Source: Ulva prolifera | Lineage: Eukaryota; Chlorophyta; Ulvophyceae; Ulvales; Ulvaceae | Length of the DNA stretch: 64,000 bases | Direction: 5' to 3' | NCBI GenBank assembly: GCA_023078555.1 | Contig: CM041196.1 | Span: 7,141,985-7,205,984 of the forward strand | Shown: one piece after another, positions 11,938 to 24,004 of the stretch | Position numbering within the stretch: the first letter of the stretch is position 1 | Layout: each line of letters opens with the position of its first letter | Notes under the pieces: generated by a model | What the model was told of the DNA's origin: nothing | The model's input: the letters and a program-made list of their open reading frames with translations, nothing else | Databases searched by the model: none | Translations under genes and position numbers: made by a program

Positions 11938-14900
11938 GCGTCCCGGCGCCGCCCGCAGCGGCGTTGTCTGCGTGCAAAGTGGGCGCTTCTGTGGACAGGA
12001 ACTCCTCAAATGGCATATGATCCCCCACACAAACGTGTGGGAGAGAATGTCGCCGAATTCAGGCGCGGAGTTCGGGCTTGTTGTGACGTTTGTATGCATG
12101 GAGATGGGGGTGCGAATCGGGGCGGGAGTGATCGGGGGGGAGCGAGGGGGCATGTGCCAGGGTGGCCGGGGCATGTGCCAGGGTTCGGTGGCGCTGACGT
12201 TGTGCTGGCTTGGTGTAACGGCAGGACGCTGCTGTTGGGCACGCGCTCTTGCCCTGGCATGGGCGCCCTGCATGCTTCTCGAGATGCTGTGGAGCGATGA
12301 AGCCGACGGCACAGCGCCGGGGCGGTGCACAGCGGGTCGTGGATGTATATACAGAGTTAGCAGATGTAGCATATGCCATAGCTCTTTTCACAGCTTTGAG
12401 CATGGGGGGGGTGGTGCTCCGGTGGCCTGGCTGCGAGTATCTCGTGGCATGCTTGTACTGGCCGACCAGATGTGTGGGTCAGGAGGACGGCATGCATGCC
12501 GCAGATCGACTGATGTGTGGGTTTCAGTCATTCTGCACACTGCAGCTCGTCAATTGAAGTGCGACAGGAACAGTTGAGCGATCCTGTGGCCACTGCATAT
12601 GCCCTGTCCTGGCACGTGCGGTGCTTGTGGTTGTGAGCGAGTGGGGGTGTGTGTCCGTGGTTGTGGCCTCTTGTGCGTGTGGGGCGGCGCTCGCTTGGGT
12701 TTGGTTCTTGAGTGGCTGTGCTGCCTCAGGCTTGCTGCGCTACGTGACCATCACTCGGCCGTGCTGAGTTCCTGTTCCGCTGCCTGACTCTCCGAAGTTG
12801 TCTTTGTAACACATGCAGGGCTGACTTTTAGAGTGTGGCGCCCATGCCGCTAGCAGCTTACACATGCTTGTAACACATGTGTGGTCCCGTCAACTCGGAG
12901 TTGTCAATGTCCAGTAGGATACGGCTCAGTAAATTCAGATTTACTGTACTTTACACATGCATGCTGACATCAAACGAAGGTGGCCCGTGGAGGAGGCCCG
13001 CACAGCCAGTCAGCAGCAGCGCTGCCACGCAGACACACAGCCACCGCGGCGCTTTCAAGAGGCTGTCATACCGCAGCGAACCCGGTGCTTCCACTGCAGT
13101 GCCTGATGTGTGGCAGTGACACAGTCAGCGAGGCCGGTCGCAGGGCCCCGCCATGTGCCCCTGCACCATCCATGCCGCCTGGTGTGCTGGGATTCCTTCC
13201 ACCTTGAGACTCCTGCACTGACTGACAGCGGTAGTCGATGACCTCCTTGACTGGGCACAGCATCGAGTGCCAGGTGTGCAGAACTGTTGCGATGGGTATG
13301 TCTTTGGATCTGATCGGTGGCAACCGCAGCGCTGTTACCCACCTAGGACTGCTGATTACAGTTCTCCAATAATGCACACGTAATTATAGAATGTAATTAA
13401 AGCATTGGTTTTCTGTAACTTGCAAACTCCAAACTCACATGGTTCACGTTACAATAAACAGCGTTTCTCAAGTCAAACTGACACTTAAGTAAGGAGTTGA
13501 TTAACTCCTGTAATGATGCTTGGTGCTGTCAGCTGATCGGCATCTGCAGAATCCTCTGATAGAGAGGCTGTTCCCATTGATGCTTGCACCACAATGCCTC
13601 TGCTTGTGAGCAAAAGTCATGTGCAACGGTGCTGCAACGGCTCTGTTGGCAGGGGCACACAAGCTCCACCTACTGCAGAGGTACACATACAGCAAAGGTA
13701 ACAAAGCTCAAACGAAAGACACCTCATGAAAGAGACCATGCAGCTGGCTCGACGCCGGCTGCTCCGGTAAGCCGAGCGCACAACATCTTGTGTGCACTCG
13801 CACAACTGCAGAGCTACGAATTAGCTGTGTCTACCTATGGTGAAGGGTCCCCAATAATTTGCAAAGCACATCAGAGCCAAGCTGTATCAGTGGCCATCCA
13901 CTGGGCAGCCACGTTTCCAATCAACGGCACCGTCACACAGCAACCCACATCGTGGCCTCACAGCATAGAACATAGGTAGTATGTGCTGCTATAATGCACT
14001 CTCATGTGTTGCTGATCATAGTGTTCTAGCCAGAGGGCTGCTGGTACTCTGGAAAGCCAGCGCTTGATGGGTGCAATTGTGTCGAGGCTGTGATGGCGCA
14101 AGTATCTAATGCACATAGGCTATATTGCCCCAGCTACGCATGAGTGATCACTACGTTATAGCTCAAGGTGGGACGGAGGCCATCAAGCCATAGGCTGTAC
14201 AGCGCCAGAATGACAAGGCGCATGCCATCGCGACGGGGAGAGCTCTCCCCGTTGCAGGCCTAGGCCTAGGCAGACTGCATGTGAACCATACTGCAATACT
14301 ACTGATGCATCACGTGCAGCAACTGCAATTCGGCATGATGTAGATGTCTCAGCTTCCAGCATGGCAGTGTCAAATCGATCATGCGGAAAGGCTGCTGTAC
14401 TAGTATACTAGCTATAGCTGAGCATGACGGGCACCAAAGCTACATTATTTACTGTGAGGGGACATTGGTCCTATGCTGCTGTGCACATGGATCAACACGG
14501 TGCCGATGGTAGCAAAGGACGGTGTGTGGCATAGCATTCCCGCCAGCCCGAGGCACGCCTCCTGCACTGCATATGCACGGCGGATGGGCTTGGCTGCTGC
14601 GACTTCACTTGTGGGGAGTGCTGTGGTGGAAGACAATCGCCTACACAATATGGCTGACCCAAGGGTATCAGTCCCCTGAAACATCACACATGGCAGGTTA
14701 CCCTCGTTAGCGAGGACGACAATTTTGGATTTACTTTACTTTACCATCTCCAACAACGTGTTCCCATATTGTTTGAATTATGTTCAAGAATGTAATTGCG
14801 ACACAGCGTTGCATTTATTGGACTGGGATTAATCTCGGATTTTGCAGGTAACGTGTAATTACAACAGCTTAATTGTCTGAAATCTGTGCTTAATTTGGGT

Positions 14901-16418
14901 AAGGTGTAATTCAGCAGCCCTATACCCACTATTGCGTATCTGTCGTACGAAACATGTTTGAGTGATTGCCTTGATGTACAGAACGAGTGCGTACACACGG
15001 CCCATTGCCCATGACCCGTACAGAGCGCGCTGTCCGGCACAACAGGTGCGATGCGCAACGGCACCGAGGCGAGTGTTCTGCGCACAACGGGGTACTGGCC
15101 ACGTCCCGGTGCCACGCAACTCAGGTGCTGCTACACCTCGGAATCAAGCAATCTTTGTACAACGCCCGGAAGCTGTGGCCATGGACAACACAAGACACCG
15201 GGCACATGCATGTCCGCACTGGGGCACATGCATGTCCACACCGCAAGATAGAGGGGCACATGCATGGTGCGGTGATGGAGTCAACAGGCCAAGGCTTACA
15301 CGAGACGGCGAGTCGAGAGATAAATTGTGCATCACGTACGGGCAGCCAGACATCGGCATGCAGAGGGTCCACGGCACACAAGCCACCCTGAGGGTGCCCG
15401 ACCACAGCTCCGGCCTTTACATCACAAGGAGGTGGATGGCACTGCACGAACCAAGTGCAGCACAAGAACAGGCAGGCGGGCATGGCAGTGCAAGCTGGCG
15501 TGTTATGATCAGTGGTCAGACGCAGATGCACCATAATTACATGAAAGTAGCAAATACAGCGAAAGCACACGAAAGTTTTTAAACAAGGACTTGCACTGCG
15601 ACATGAGCAAGCCAGCGATCCCGACACACTCCTCTCCAGTGATCACCTGGCACCACACAACTATGGGCCTGGCATGCATCTGTAGCAGCAAACGAGCTTT
15701 CGTGCCAGAGCCGCATCGCAGGCCTCCACAGAGCAGGGCACCCCCACTGGATGAGGATATTTGATGCATGCCACGCCCCCATACAACAGCCCCTGCGGCC
15801 CCAGTTCAACGAGCCCCCTGAAGCTACGGCCGGCTCCAGCACCTCATGCTCACCTTCTGTCACACGCATGGGCCCCGCGCAGCAGCCGAGCCCGAGACAT
15901 GTGAGCCCGCGTAGCAGCCGGGAGGCGTCCGGTGCTGCTGCCGAGTGCATGCGCTTTGGCCACGCCGGAGGGCGCCTGAACACACTGACATTGGCACGGC
16001 GGATCATACGGGACACCTCTCAATGGCCGTCTCTGAATGCCCGTGTCGCCCATGCCATCAACATGCCTGAGCTGGACTCGCCTGCTGCAGTACGTAAAGC
16101 AGCTCCCCTCTGTCGGTCGTCGGGCCGCGGCCCGGGGGGACTTCACTCGGGACTGCAGAGCGGTGTTGGGTCGTCAGACCCGATCGTACGTATTGATCCT
16201 GAATATTCAGCTCTAATTTCTGGGTGGCAGCCCTGGAAATGCCGCAAAGCGACCCAACACTGCTGTACAGATCCACATTCCCGCCACAGCCGCCCCCCCT
16301 GCGAGGCCGGTCGGCGCACACGGCACAGACGCGGTGCACACGCTTTGCCGCACACCCCTGCGGGCCAGCACGCCCAGCACGCCCAGCACGGCGTTGTGCG
16401 GGTGCCCAGCTGTTCTTG
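11938..16418. other. Gene-free interval between OvoA and kinase 1 (converging 3' ends)
   Basis: The OvoA stop (+) and the kinase 1 stop (-) face each other, so both 3' UTRs lie here. No frame has recognisable homology. GC drops in the middle (about 13.3-14.9 kb) and all frames are broken by stops. Contents include the 51-bp dispersed repeat at 12904, a partial match to its TTTACTTTACTTTAC end near 14729, a GCCTAGGCCTAGGC palindrome near 14256, and several ATGCATGC motifs. Confidence 0.6.
12904..12954 (+). repeat. 51-bp dispersed repeat, copy A
   Basis: Matches 26500-26550 at 47 of 51 positions without gaps. The shared core is AGGATACGGCTCAGTAAATT and the end is ACTTTAC. The sequence on either side is unrelated. 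Confidence 0.85.
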
Positions 16419-19400
16419 CTACGCTCCGCCGGCGTCCGCGTCGGGGTCCAGCGGCACCGCGGCGGCCCCCGGGGTCGGCACGGCGGTGACCTTGCCGGCG
16501 TAGGTGGTGCTGGTGGCGAAGATGGCGTTGCAGCTGGCGTAGAACTGCGGCATCGTCGGCCGGAGGGCAGGGTCGCGGCGCAGCAGCTCGAGCACCGGCC
16601 CCCGGAACGCCCCGAGGGCGCGGCGGTCCGCCTCCGACAGCGCGTCCCACGGCGCCGGCGTCTGCCCGAGGATCTGAGAGATCACCTGTAGCCACAACAG
16701 CCACGTGACTCGCCATGGCACGTCGACAGAAGCCCTTGTGACGCACCACAGCAGCTCACCTCCAGGACAGTACACATCCCCCAAAGCTGCCCGGTACATG
16801 CTGCAGCAGGCTCTGTGATCGACTAGCCTGCACCAAGCCCGGGAGAACACCTCCGCATACACCGTGGCGAGTGCCAGGTACATATCACACTCCAAACAGC
16901 AGCTCGGTGATTGCCTGCTGGCCAGAACAAACAGGAAAGCAGCAGGGCGGAGCGGCAGCAGTAGTCCCGCACCTGGTCCCGGCCCAGCATGAACACGTCG
17001 AACGCCGGCCGCCCGGTGAGCAGCTCAAACACCATCACCCCGAGCGCCCACGCGTCCACCGCCGCCGCCGCCACGACCTCCTTCCGGCCCTGCTTCAGCG
17101 CCGCTAGCACCTCCGGCGCCGCGTACGCAAACGTGAACGTCAGAGGCACCGCCTCGCCGATGCGGCCGGCGGCGCCAAAGTCGATGAGCGTCCACTGGTT
17201 CTCGCGCGGCAGCCACATCACGTTCGCAGGCTTGAGGTCGCGGTGCGCGTACCCCGCGTCATGCATGTCCTCCAGGCGTTTCGCAATGTTCGCGAGCACC
17301 TGCACGCAGCACCGAGGTGGGGCCTGGAGATAGACCAGGTAAAAAAGATGCCAGCGGGGTCTGGGGGCCTGCGGCAGTGAGAGCGATTGCCGCAGTACGC
17401 AGCCGCATCCCGAAGGTAGCCGCGATCAGGACCCTCAGTCGGCGATGAAAGCTACAGCATGCAAACGTGGGTGACACGCAGCAGGGGTAGCACGCAGCAC
17501 GCGGGGCAGGCAGAGCCTGCCGGGAATTCCCCCCCCCCCCCACTCTGCGACAACCACCTCTGCTGGAATCGGCACTGCTATCAACATCTCGCAGACATCA
17601 GATGTTCATCTGCGGCCAGCCTCGCGGCAGAGGCCACCATGGCCCAAGTTACACAGGCACGGCCCCGCAGGGGTGTGGCGCACCGGCATCGCGGCCCACA
17701 TGTCGGGCTTGCGCCGCCGCGACCACTCGTCGAGGCTCTCCCCGCGCTCCATGATCACGAACGGCGGCAGCGGGTTGCCCGCCGCGTCCTGCACTGCGCC
17801 GTCCTCGTTGTCCACCATGCCCTCGAGCCGCGGCAGCAGCTTGCCGAGCGGCGAGTCGGTGTAGAAGCGGCGCTCCGCCTCGAACGACTCCCGCGACACG
17901 AAGAACTTGAGCGCGTACTGCCCGCGGTCGCGCACGCTGCGCGCAAACTGCACGATCGCCTGCCCTGCACAGCACACAGCATGGCAAAAATCACGTGCTA
18001 GAGCAGCAGGCTCCGCACAAGGCCGCACCGAGGCGGAGCATGCGATGCGGTCACACCACCAATGCATGCATGACGTGCATGCATGGCCCATGTGTGTGTA
18101 TGTGTGTGGCTACAGCGGTGTGCACGGAGGAGCAGGCGCGCACCGCCGGCGCGGCGCTCGGCGCCGCCGAGCAGCACGAAGCGCTGCAGCAGCGGCATCT
18201 CCCCGAGGCTGTCCAGCTGGTACTCCACCCACGCCTTGATGTCCTCGTCGGACGCGCCGGCTGCGGGGGCGTCGCGCGTACCCGCCGCCGACGTCAGCCC
18301 GAACGTCGTCAGGCCCACCCCGTCGCTCGTGCGAAGCGGCGTCTCCCGGGTGCTCGCGATGCTGCTGAACGCGCCGCCACCATCGGAGCCGTAGTGCGCC
18401 GCGGCGGAAGTCCCCTGCTGTTCGAGGGTGCTCGCCGACATCACGTCCAGCGGCAGCGGTTTGTACCCCGGGGCCGCCACCGGCTTCTCTGCAGCTTCGA
18501 CCGCGACCGCACCCGACTTGCCGGGGGCGCCCGCCCCGGCTGCAGCCTCCTGTTCCTGGTCCCGCCGCAGCTTCCGCCGGTAGCAAACGGCGCCGAGGAT
18601 GCATGAGATCATGCACGCGATGATCGCGCACCCGATTCCAACGAAACCCCACGTGGACATTCCGTCGTCGTCGCCGCCATCCCGCGCGTCGAGCTCACGC
18701 GGCGCGCCCTCTGGTGGCAACAAAAAGTCGTCCGGGAAGAGCATCGACGCGATCGCATGCATGATGGAGCCCGGCGCGCATGCATTGAGGTCCGCTTCAA
18801 TGATGCCGACGGTCCCGGCGGGCGCGTTGGAGTTGGCGCCGCGGCCAGAGGTGTCCGAGAGGGACAGCGCGAGCCGCAGCTGCTGGCCGTCAGCATTGAG
18901 GGTGGGTATGAGTGTACCCTCTCCGGCGACGAGGTCGTCCGAGTCGATGAATTGGGGGATCATGTGGAGGGAGACAATGCTCCAGATCTCGGAGGCGGTG
19001 AGGGCCTCCTTCTCAAAGGCGTAGAGGATGCCGTTGAGGTGGGTGCGGGGGGGGACGAGGAGGGTGATCGTGGCGTTGGGGTCATAGAAGAGCCAGTTCT
19101 CATCGGCGGGCGCCGCCTGGAACGGAATGGCACTGTCAGGGAGGGAGTGTATTTGGAGTTACCTGCGATATCTTGCTCGGGCCGTGACCGATCTGCCGTT
19201 GAACCCAGGTGGATGTGAATGGTCAGGCGAAAGCGGTCGCGCGGTTGCGACTGAGGGGACGGAAGATAACAGGCCGGACTGCAGTGCCCTGGATGAGGGA
19301 GGTGGCCGGGTGACGCAGAGACTCTGTTGGAGAGGCAGGCTCTGGCTGTGTACACGTGGTGCCTGTGGGGCCGACATGCACCAGGTCGTTTGAACTACAG

Positions 19401-19676
19401 AGGTCCACACGTGCCATCGCACAACTCGTGGGGAGACAGGATGGAACTGCAGATGCGCGGCACGGGCAAGCGTCGCGTGAATTGGCTCACACGATGTGAT
19501 GCATCCAGGATTGGCATGCTTGTGGGTTCACAGGCCACGGCGCAGAGAGGCATGCGCACCAGCGGGACAATCTGATCCACGAGAGTGGCAAACTCCGGAG
19601 AGGTCTGTTGGAGTGCGTCCTGGACGATGCTGCAGCGTTGTCCAGTCGGTGCGGGGGCCAACGTGTCCGGGACATC
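16419..19676 (-). CDS. Fas1-domain transmembrane protein kinase (kinase 1), 5' end unresolved
   Basis: Mapped exons in coding order are 19560-19676, 18144-19116, 17684-17964, 16973-17299 and 16419-16685, giving 654 residues in continuous phase. The order is a fasciclin domain (ATITLLVPPRTHLNGILYAF, SLHMIP, then a CAPGSIMHAIASML end strand); one transmembrane segment (GFVGIGCAIIACMISCILGA) with a basic stop-transfer; a Gly/Ala/Ser-rich juxtamembrane region; then a kinase. The kinase has the lysine strand ALKFF, a helix-C glutamate in FEAERRFY, catalytic HRDLKPAN, DFG, AAPE and [20 protein letters not shown]. All catalytic residues are present, so an active Ser/Thr-type kinase is expected. By topology Fas1 would face outside and the kinase the cytosol. 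The first exon and signal peptide upstream of 19676 were not identified. The ligand is unknown. Confidence 0.85.
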
Positions 19677-21937
19677 CTGTGAGAGCACCACGCGGTTGCC
19701 GCTCGATCTGCGCGATGCTCTGCCACACAAGAATTTCGCTACACATTCACTGACAGGCAGAATGGTTCACGAACGTACCGATAGGTGGCGATGATGACGG
19801 TGGCTGGGGAACAATCGCTGCGCGTGGCGTTCCGAGGTTGACTGACTCAGCGACGCTGAAGAACCAAGCAAATCCGGTTGTGAAGACACCCATCCTGCCT
19901 GCAGATTAAGAATATGAGCGTGGACTGCTGGTTTGGACATCTGGTGCACGGTGCGATGCAGCCTGACGTCGCGGATGTTGATTTCGCGCTTGTTGATCGC
20001 AACGTCAGCGGGCAGAAAGAGAGAGAGAGAGAGCTAGAGCGCGGAGGCTACGCATGCACTTCAGAAGCAACACTCTTGACTATGCAATGCCTGTTCTGCA
20101 TTGTGGGCGTTCCCGATGATCTCTGAGCAGCTTGTTCAGTTTGGCGAGATGGCGCAGCGTGCGCCACGCTTTCATCGGATGCTCCATGCACCAACGACAG
20201 AGAAACATTCTGCTGCAGTTTCAGCTTCTAAATCTGCGTTCTTATGAGCCACCGCCAGATTCACGCACCTTTGTGAAGGAATCGCAGCTGAACAGCCCGA
20301 TTGCCGCTAGGCACGCAGAACGGCGCATAGGTGACAATCAGAATACGGTATAATCCACTAGGATGTGCAATACGTATGCTTGATATCTAGATCATGGGAT
20401 ACGACAGGAAACGCCCGTTCCTGGTGAGCTGTTGCAGGCTCGCGCATCAGCACAGTTGTGCACTACTGTGAATGTATCGGCCAGCACCTGGGGAATCAGA
20501 CAGGCATTGCCGAGACGTAGTATGAACGTCTGAGTCTAGATCCGCCGCTCAGCTCGTGCATGGTGTCCTTTCAAACAGGATGAAAAGCTCATGCGTGCCG
20601 TCACGTAATGAGCGCCGAAGGCTGGGCACACTCTTCAACCGTATGCATACAACGCAGCGCCTGCGGCTGGCACACCAGTCTGAGCAGTTTCCATGCGAGC
20701 TTGTGTTTCTGAGTGGTCAACATCTTGTGTACGGGTCAGATCTCGGCCATGGCATGCTCGGCATGCTGCCAGCTGTGGGCCTACCCATTGTCGACCGGCA
20801 TGAACAGGACACGCGTGCGCACACGCTGGCCTGAACTCAGCTGCGCGAGTTTGCGCACTGATATGGGTGATATTGCCGTCAGCGCCTGTGGCAAAGCTTT
20901 GCTGTCTCTTTTTTTTACATTAGCCCTGCGACGCCCGACTTGAAGGGAGTGTCAGTAGATGCTGAATGAGATACATGGTCTCCTGGCGCCTGGAATCCGG
21001 TTGCTTTGTGACTGTGAAAGGCTGGTGCCTTGAAGTTGAGGCATGTTATGCCTATTGTGCCAAAAGCGGGGTCCAAAATGACCAGTTCAGCCTCAGTAAG
21101 AAACTGCTGGGTACTCGAGGCCGCCATCACTGCACCCAATGCTAATTTCAGGCTGTTGTGGGGCTGCAGCAATGTCGGTTCTGCCATGTGCAGCCTCTGC
21201 CAAATCCACCAGCATATGTGTTTCATGTCTTCGCAATCAGTACTTCTATCACCTCGCAGCCCGACTCTCATCTCGACGTGCATGCTGCCTGATCACTCAT
21301 TCGTTTCGCGCCAAGTTACATCCGGGCCACCGGAATTCAATAAACATATCGGTCGTTTCCGTGAAATTCATTGCCGCTGATCTCGCGTCGTGCGGAATAT
21401 ATTTACGCTCAGTACCTTTTGGCTCAGTTTAGGCGGGCGGCATGATGCATGGTGCTGACGCGAGGAGAGCGAGTGTGCCTGAAACCGACTGTTTGGGTGA
21501 TGGTGCGAGGCTTTTGTGGCTGCCAGTGTCCAAGTGTCCTCGGCAGCGATTCATCTTTGCACGTGTGTCAAATTTGGCAGTGGAACGACGAGTCAGAGCT
21601 GAGATATAAATGAGGCATTCTAATTAACCCTGATTCCTTTAGATCCGTTTAATACGGCGTGTTGATTCCGCCTAATCGACGGTCCATGGAGCCTTGTGGC
21701 AGCCCCACTATACCGAGACATAGCTAATGTTCAGGCCGAATACTCCCCAGTGGGCAGGCCCCACCACAAGGAGATCCTTCGCACACACACCGACTCACAA
21801 CTCACGTACTGGATACGGCTATGTAATCATGCATACATACATATGTGCAAGGGGAATGCTCTTGTGCTCCGTGCGGGGCTTCAATCTTTGGCTGGCATCA
21901 CCGGCCGAGCTGTGGTACGTGCTCGTGCCCGGCCTAG

Positions 21938-22090
21938 TGCCATGACTGCGTGAGTGGATTTGCGTGTGTATTCCTGGCAACGGCTCGCTTCCCGGCCTCT
22001 GTCCTTTGTAACTACATACATATGTAGTTACAAAAGACAGAGGCCGGGCATCGAGCCATTGCTAGGAACTCACACGCAAATCCACTCGTT
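21938..22090. mobile_element. MITE-like palindromic element, full copy
   Basis: Arms at about 21952-22018 and 22021-22087 (some 67 bp each) are inverted repeats with roughly seven mismatches and almost no loop; the centre is ACTACATACATATGTAGT. Each arm carries GGCCTCTGTCCTTTGTAACT or its near complement. It encodes nothing. A second left half lies 0.6 kb away, which supports a non-autonomous, foldback-type mobile element. I could not identify a target-site duplication. Confidence 0.65.
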
Positions 22091-22696
22091 CACCAGATCA
22101 GTGCACGCCCACTACGGGCAAGTGCACTGCACATGAGAAACTACAAAAGCGTCTTCACAATTAGAATAAACACAGGCATCCAGCTGCATAAGGAAGCAGC
22201 TAGTCATCAACCACGCAGCCCATCGTCGCATGATCGTCAAAGCCGTTGCAGCAAACAGCGCTGGCGTACAGCCAGCAGGAAACCATCTCCTCACGCACCG
22301 CAAATGCTCAGAGAGCGGGGTATCGTAGCGGATGAACATGGGATCATAACTTCCACACTGGGAACCTGTACGCAGCAGCTGGGTGCCGACAGAATTGGCT
22401 GTACGCAGCAGTGCAGCAGGACGCGGGACCGCTGAAGCCATGATCATCTCGAAGCCGCTAGGGCGCCATAAAAGGGTATAGCGGCGCCACTGAAACGTAA
22501 ATCTTGATGAAAAGCTTCGCTGAACCTCGTCCGCGCGACCGCTGACAACGGAAGGCAACATGCAGACATGTGTGCCTCGCCGGTACCGTCCCAAGCCGAC
22601 CCGCAGAACGGAGCATGCTGGCAATCCGCCATGCCCAGAAGCGAGCCAAACGCCGCACAATATGTATACATATGTATACGTATGTATGCATGACTG

Positions 22697-22790
22697 CGCC
22701 ATGACTGCGTGAGTGGATTTGCGTGTGTAATCCTGGCAACGGCTCGCTTCCCGGCCTCTGTCCTTTGTAACTACATACATACGTACTGTA
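22697..22790 (+). mobile_element. Half copy of the palindromic element
   Basis: From GCCATGACTGCGTGAGTGGA to ACTACATACATA it matches the left arm of 21938-22018 almost perfectly. Only CGTACTGTAG then remains in place of the right arm. It follows an alternating TATGTATAC tract. Confidence 0.65.
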
Positions 22791-24004
22791 GGGTGTTAGG
22801 CATGGCACAATGGATGTGCTGGAGCATGTGGAGCCTCCATCGGAGGCCCTGCACGCAGCATCATCATCGTATGCTAACCATCGTCGTGTTACAAGGATGA
22901 AGGTGGCAACGCGGGCACAACCATCGTAGTGCACACCATTCAGCTTGGAGCCTGCACAGCTGAGGGCAGAAGGTCTCCACGGCACCCCCACAGGCTGTAA
23001 TGTATAGGCGCTCATGTGCTTCTGCGTTGACCACAGGCAGCGGCTTGGCTGTGATGTGCTTCTGCTGCTGTTGTGCGGGAGGACTCTAGTAGACTCTCTG
23101 CGGTGCTTCCTGCCTCTCCGACTGCGTCCTTGCAACACAGCAGCAGGCTCTGCGCCGCTGCCAGCCTGGGCTGAGATGCTCAGACACATGCGTCACATCA
23201 GCAGGCACCTGCCCCCCCCCACCCCCCCTCCAGCCATGCACCGGGCTCCCAGCGTGGAAGGCATGCAGCAGTGCGGGCTGGACAAGGCAGCCCACAAGGC
23301 TCACTGAGGCTGTGGCAGTGGTGGTGGCCGCCCGGCCCCAGAACGATCAAGGCATACACTCTGCAGCCCTCCACAAGGAGACACGACCGCGCGCATACTT
23401 TCAGGCTTGTGTACCATGTTCAGGCCAGCGCCGTCTATACGGCTTCACGGGCCGATTGGTCCGCCCGGTGGATGCCCTCGGTCACCACGCCGCAGGAGGA
23501 GCCTCCCGGCCCCCCACAAGGTGCGGCAGCAGCGGCGGCAATAGTCCAGCCAGCCAGCCTTGTAGCTCCCATAGCGTGCCTCTGCAGCGTGCACGTCGCT
23601 GCTGCGGCGATTGGTGCCTGGCTATATGCCATCACTGGTGCTCAAAAGCCTGACGCCCATGAGGCTGTCCGTCGGCGCTCTGCCCCCGCAAGCATCGCCA
23701 CATACATGCAGGTGTTACAGATCTCAACTGGATCCGGGGAAAAAAAATCAGCAGCTGAACAACAACAGAATAGCCAAGTTGATATCGGCGACGTCACGTC
23801 GATCGATGTCAGAGACCCCCTGTTCTGCGGCTGCCATATGCGCCGACAGCACAAAGTCCTCTGTCAGGGGATCTCTTCTGTTTTGCACACGGCACATCTT
23901 TGCAGCCACAGCCCCACCGGACAGCCCACGTGACTGCATCATTCGGCTGCCACGGAGCTTCATTTCACACGAAAACTGCAGCATGCATGGGGTCCATGCA
24001 TGTG

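Larger units (their letters stand above)
19677..24004. other. Interval between kinase 1 and kinase 2
   Basis: It should contain the missing first exon and promoter of kinase 1 (next to 19677) and the 3' UTR of kinase 2 (next to 24004). Otherwise nothing coding is recognised. GC is lower than in the genes. It includes a GA repeat (about 20018-20033), the palindromic element at 21938-22090, its half copy at 22697-22790, and a TATGTATAC-type alternating tract (about 22661-22692). Confidence 0.55.

Noticed and set aside
22112-23189. 222- and 243-codon - strand frames
   Set aside because: Both run across the palindromic element copies and share peptide similarity only through those repeats.
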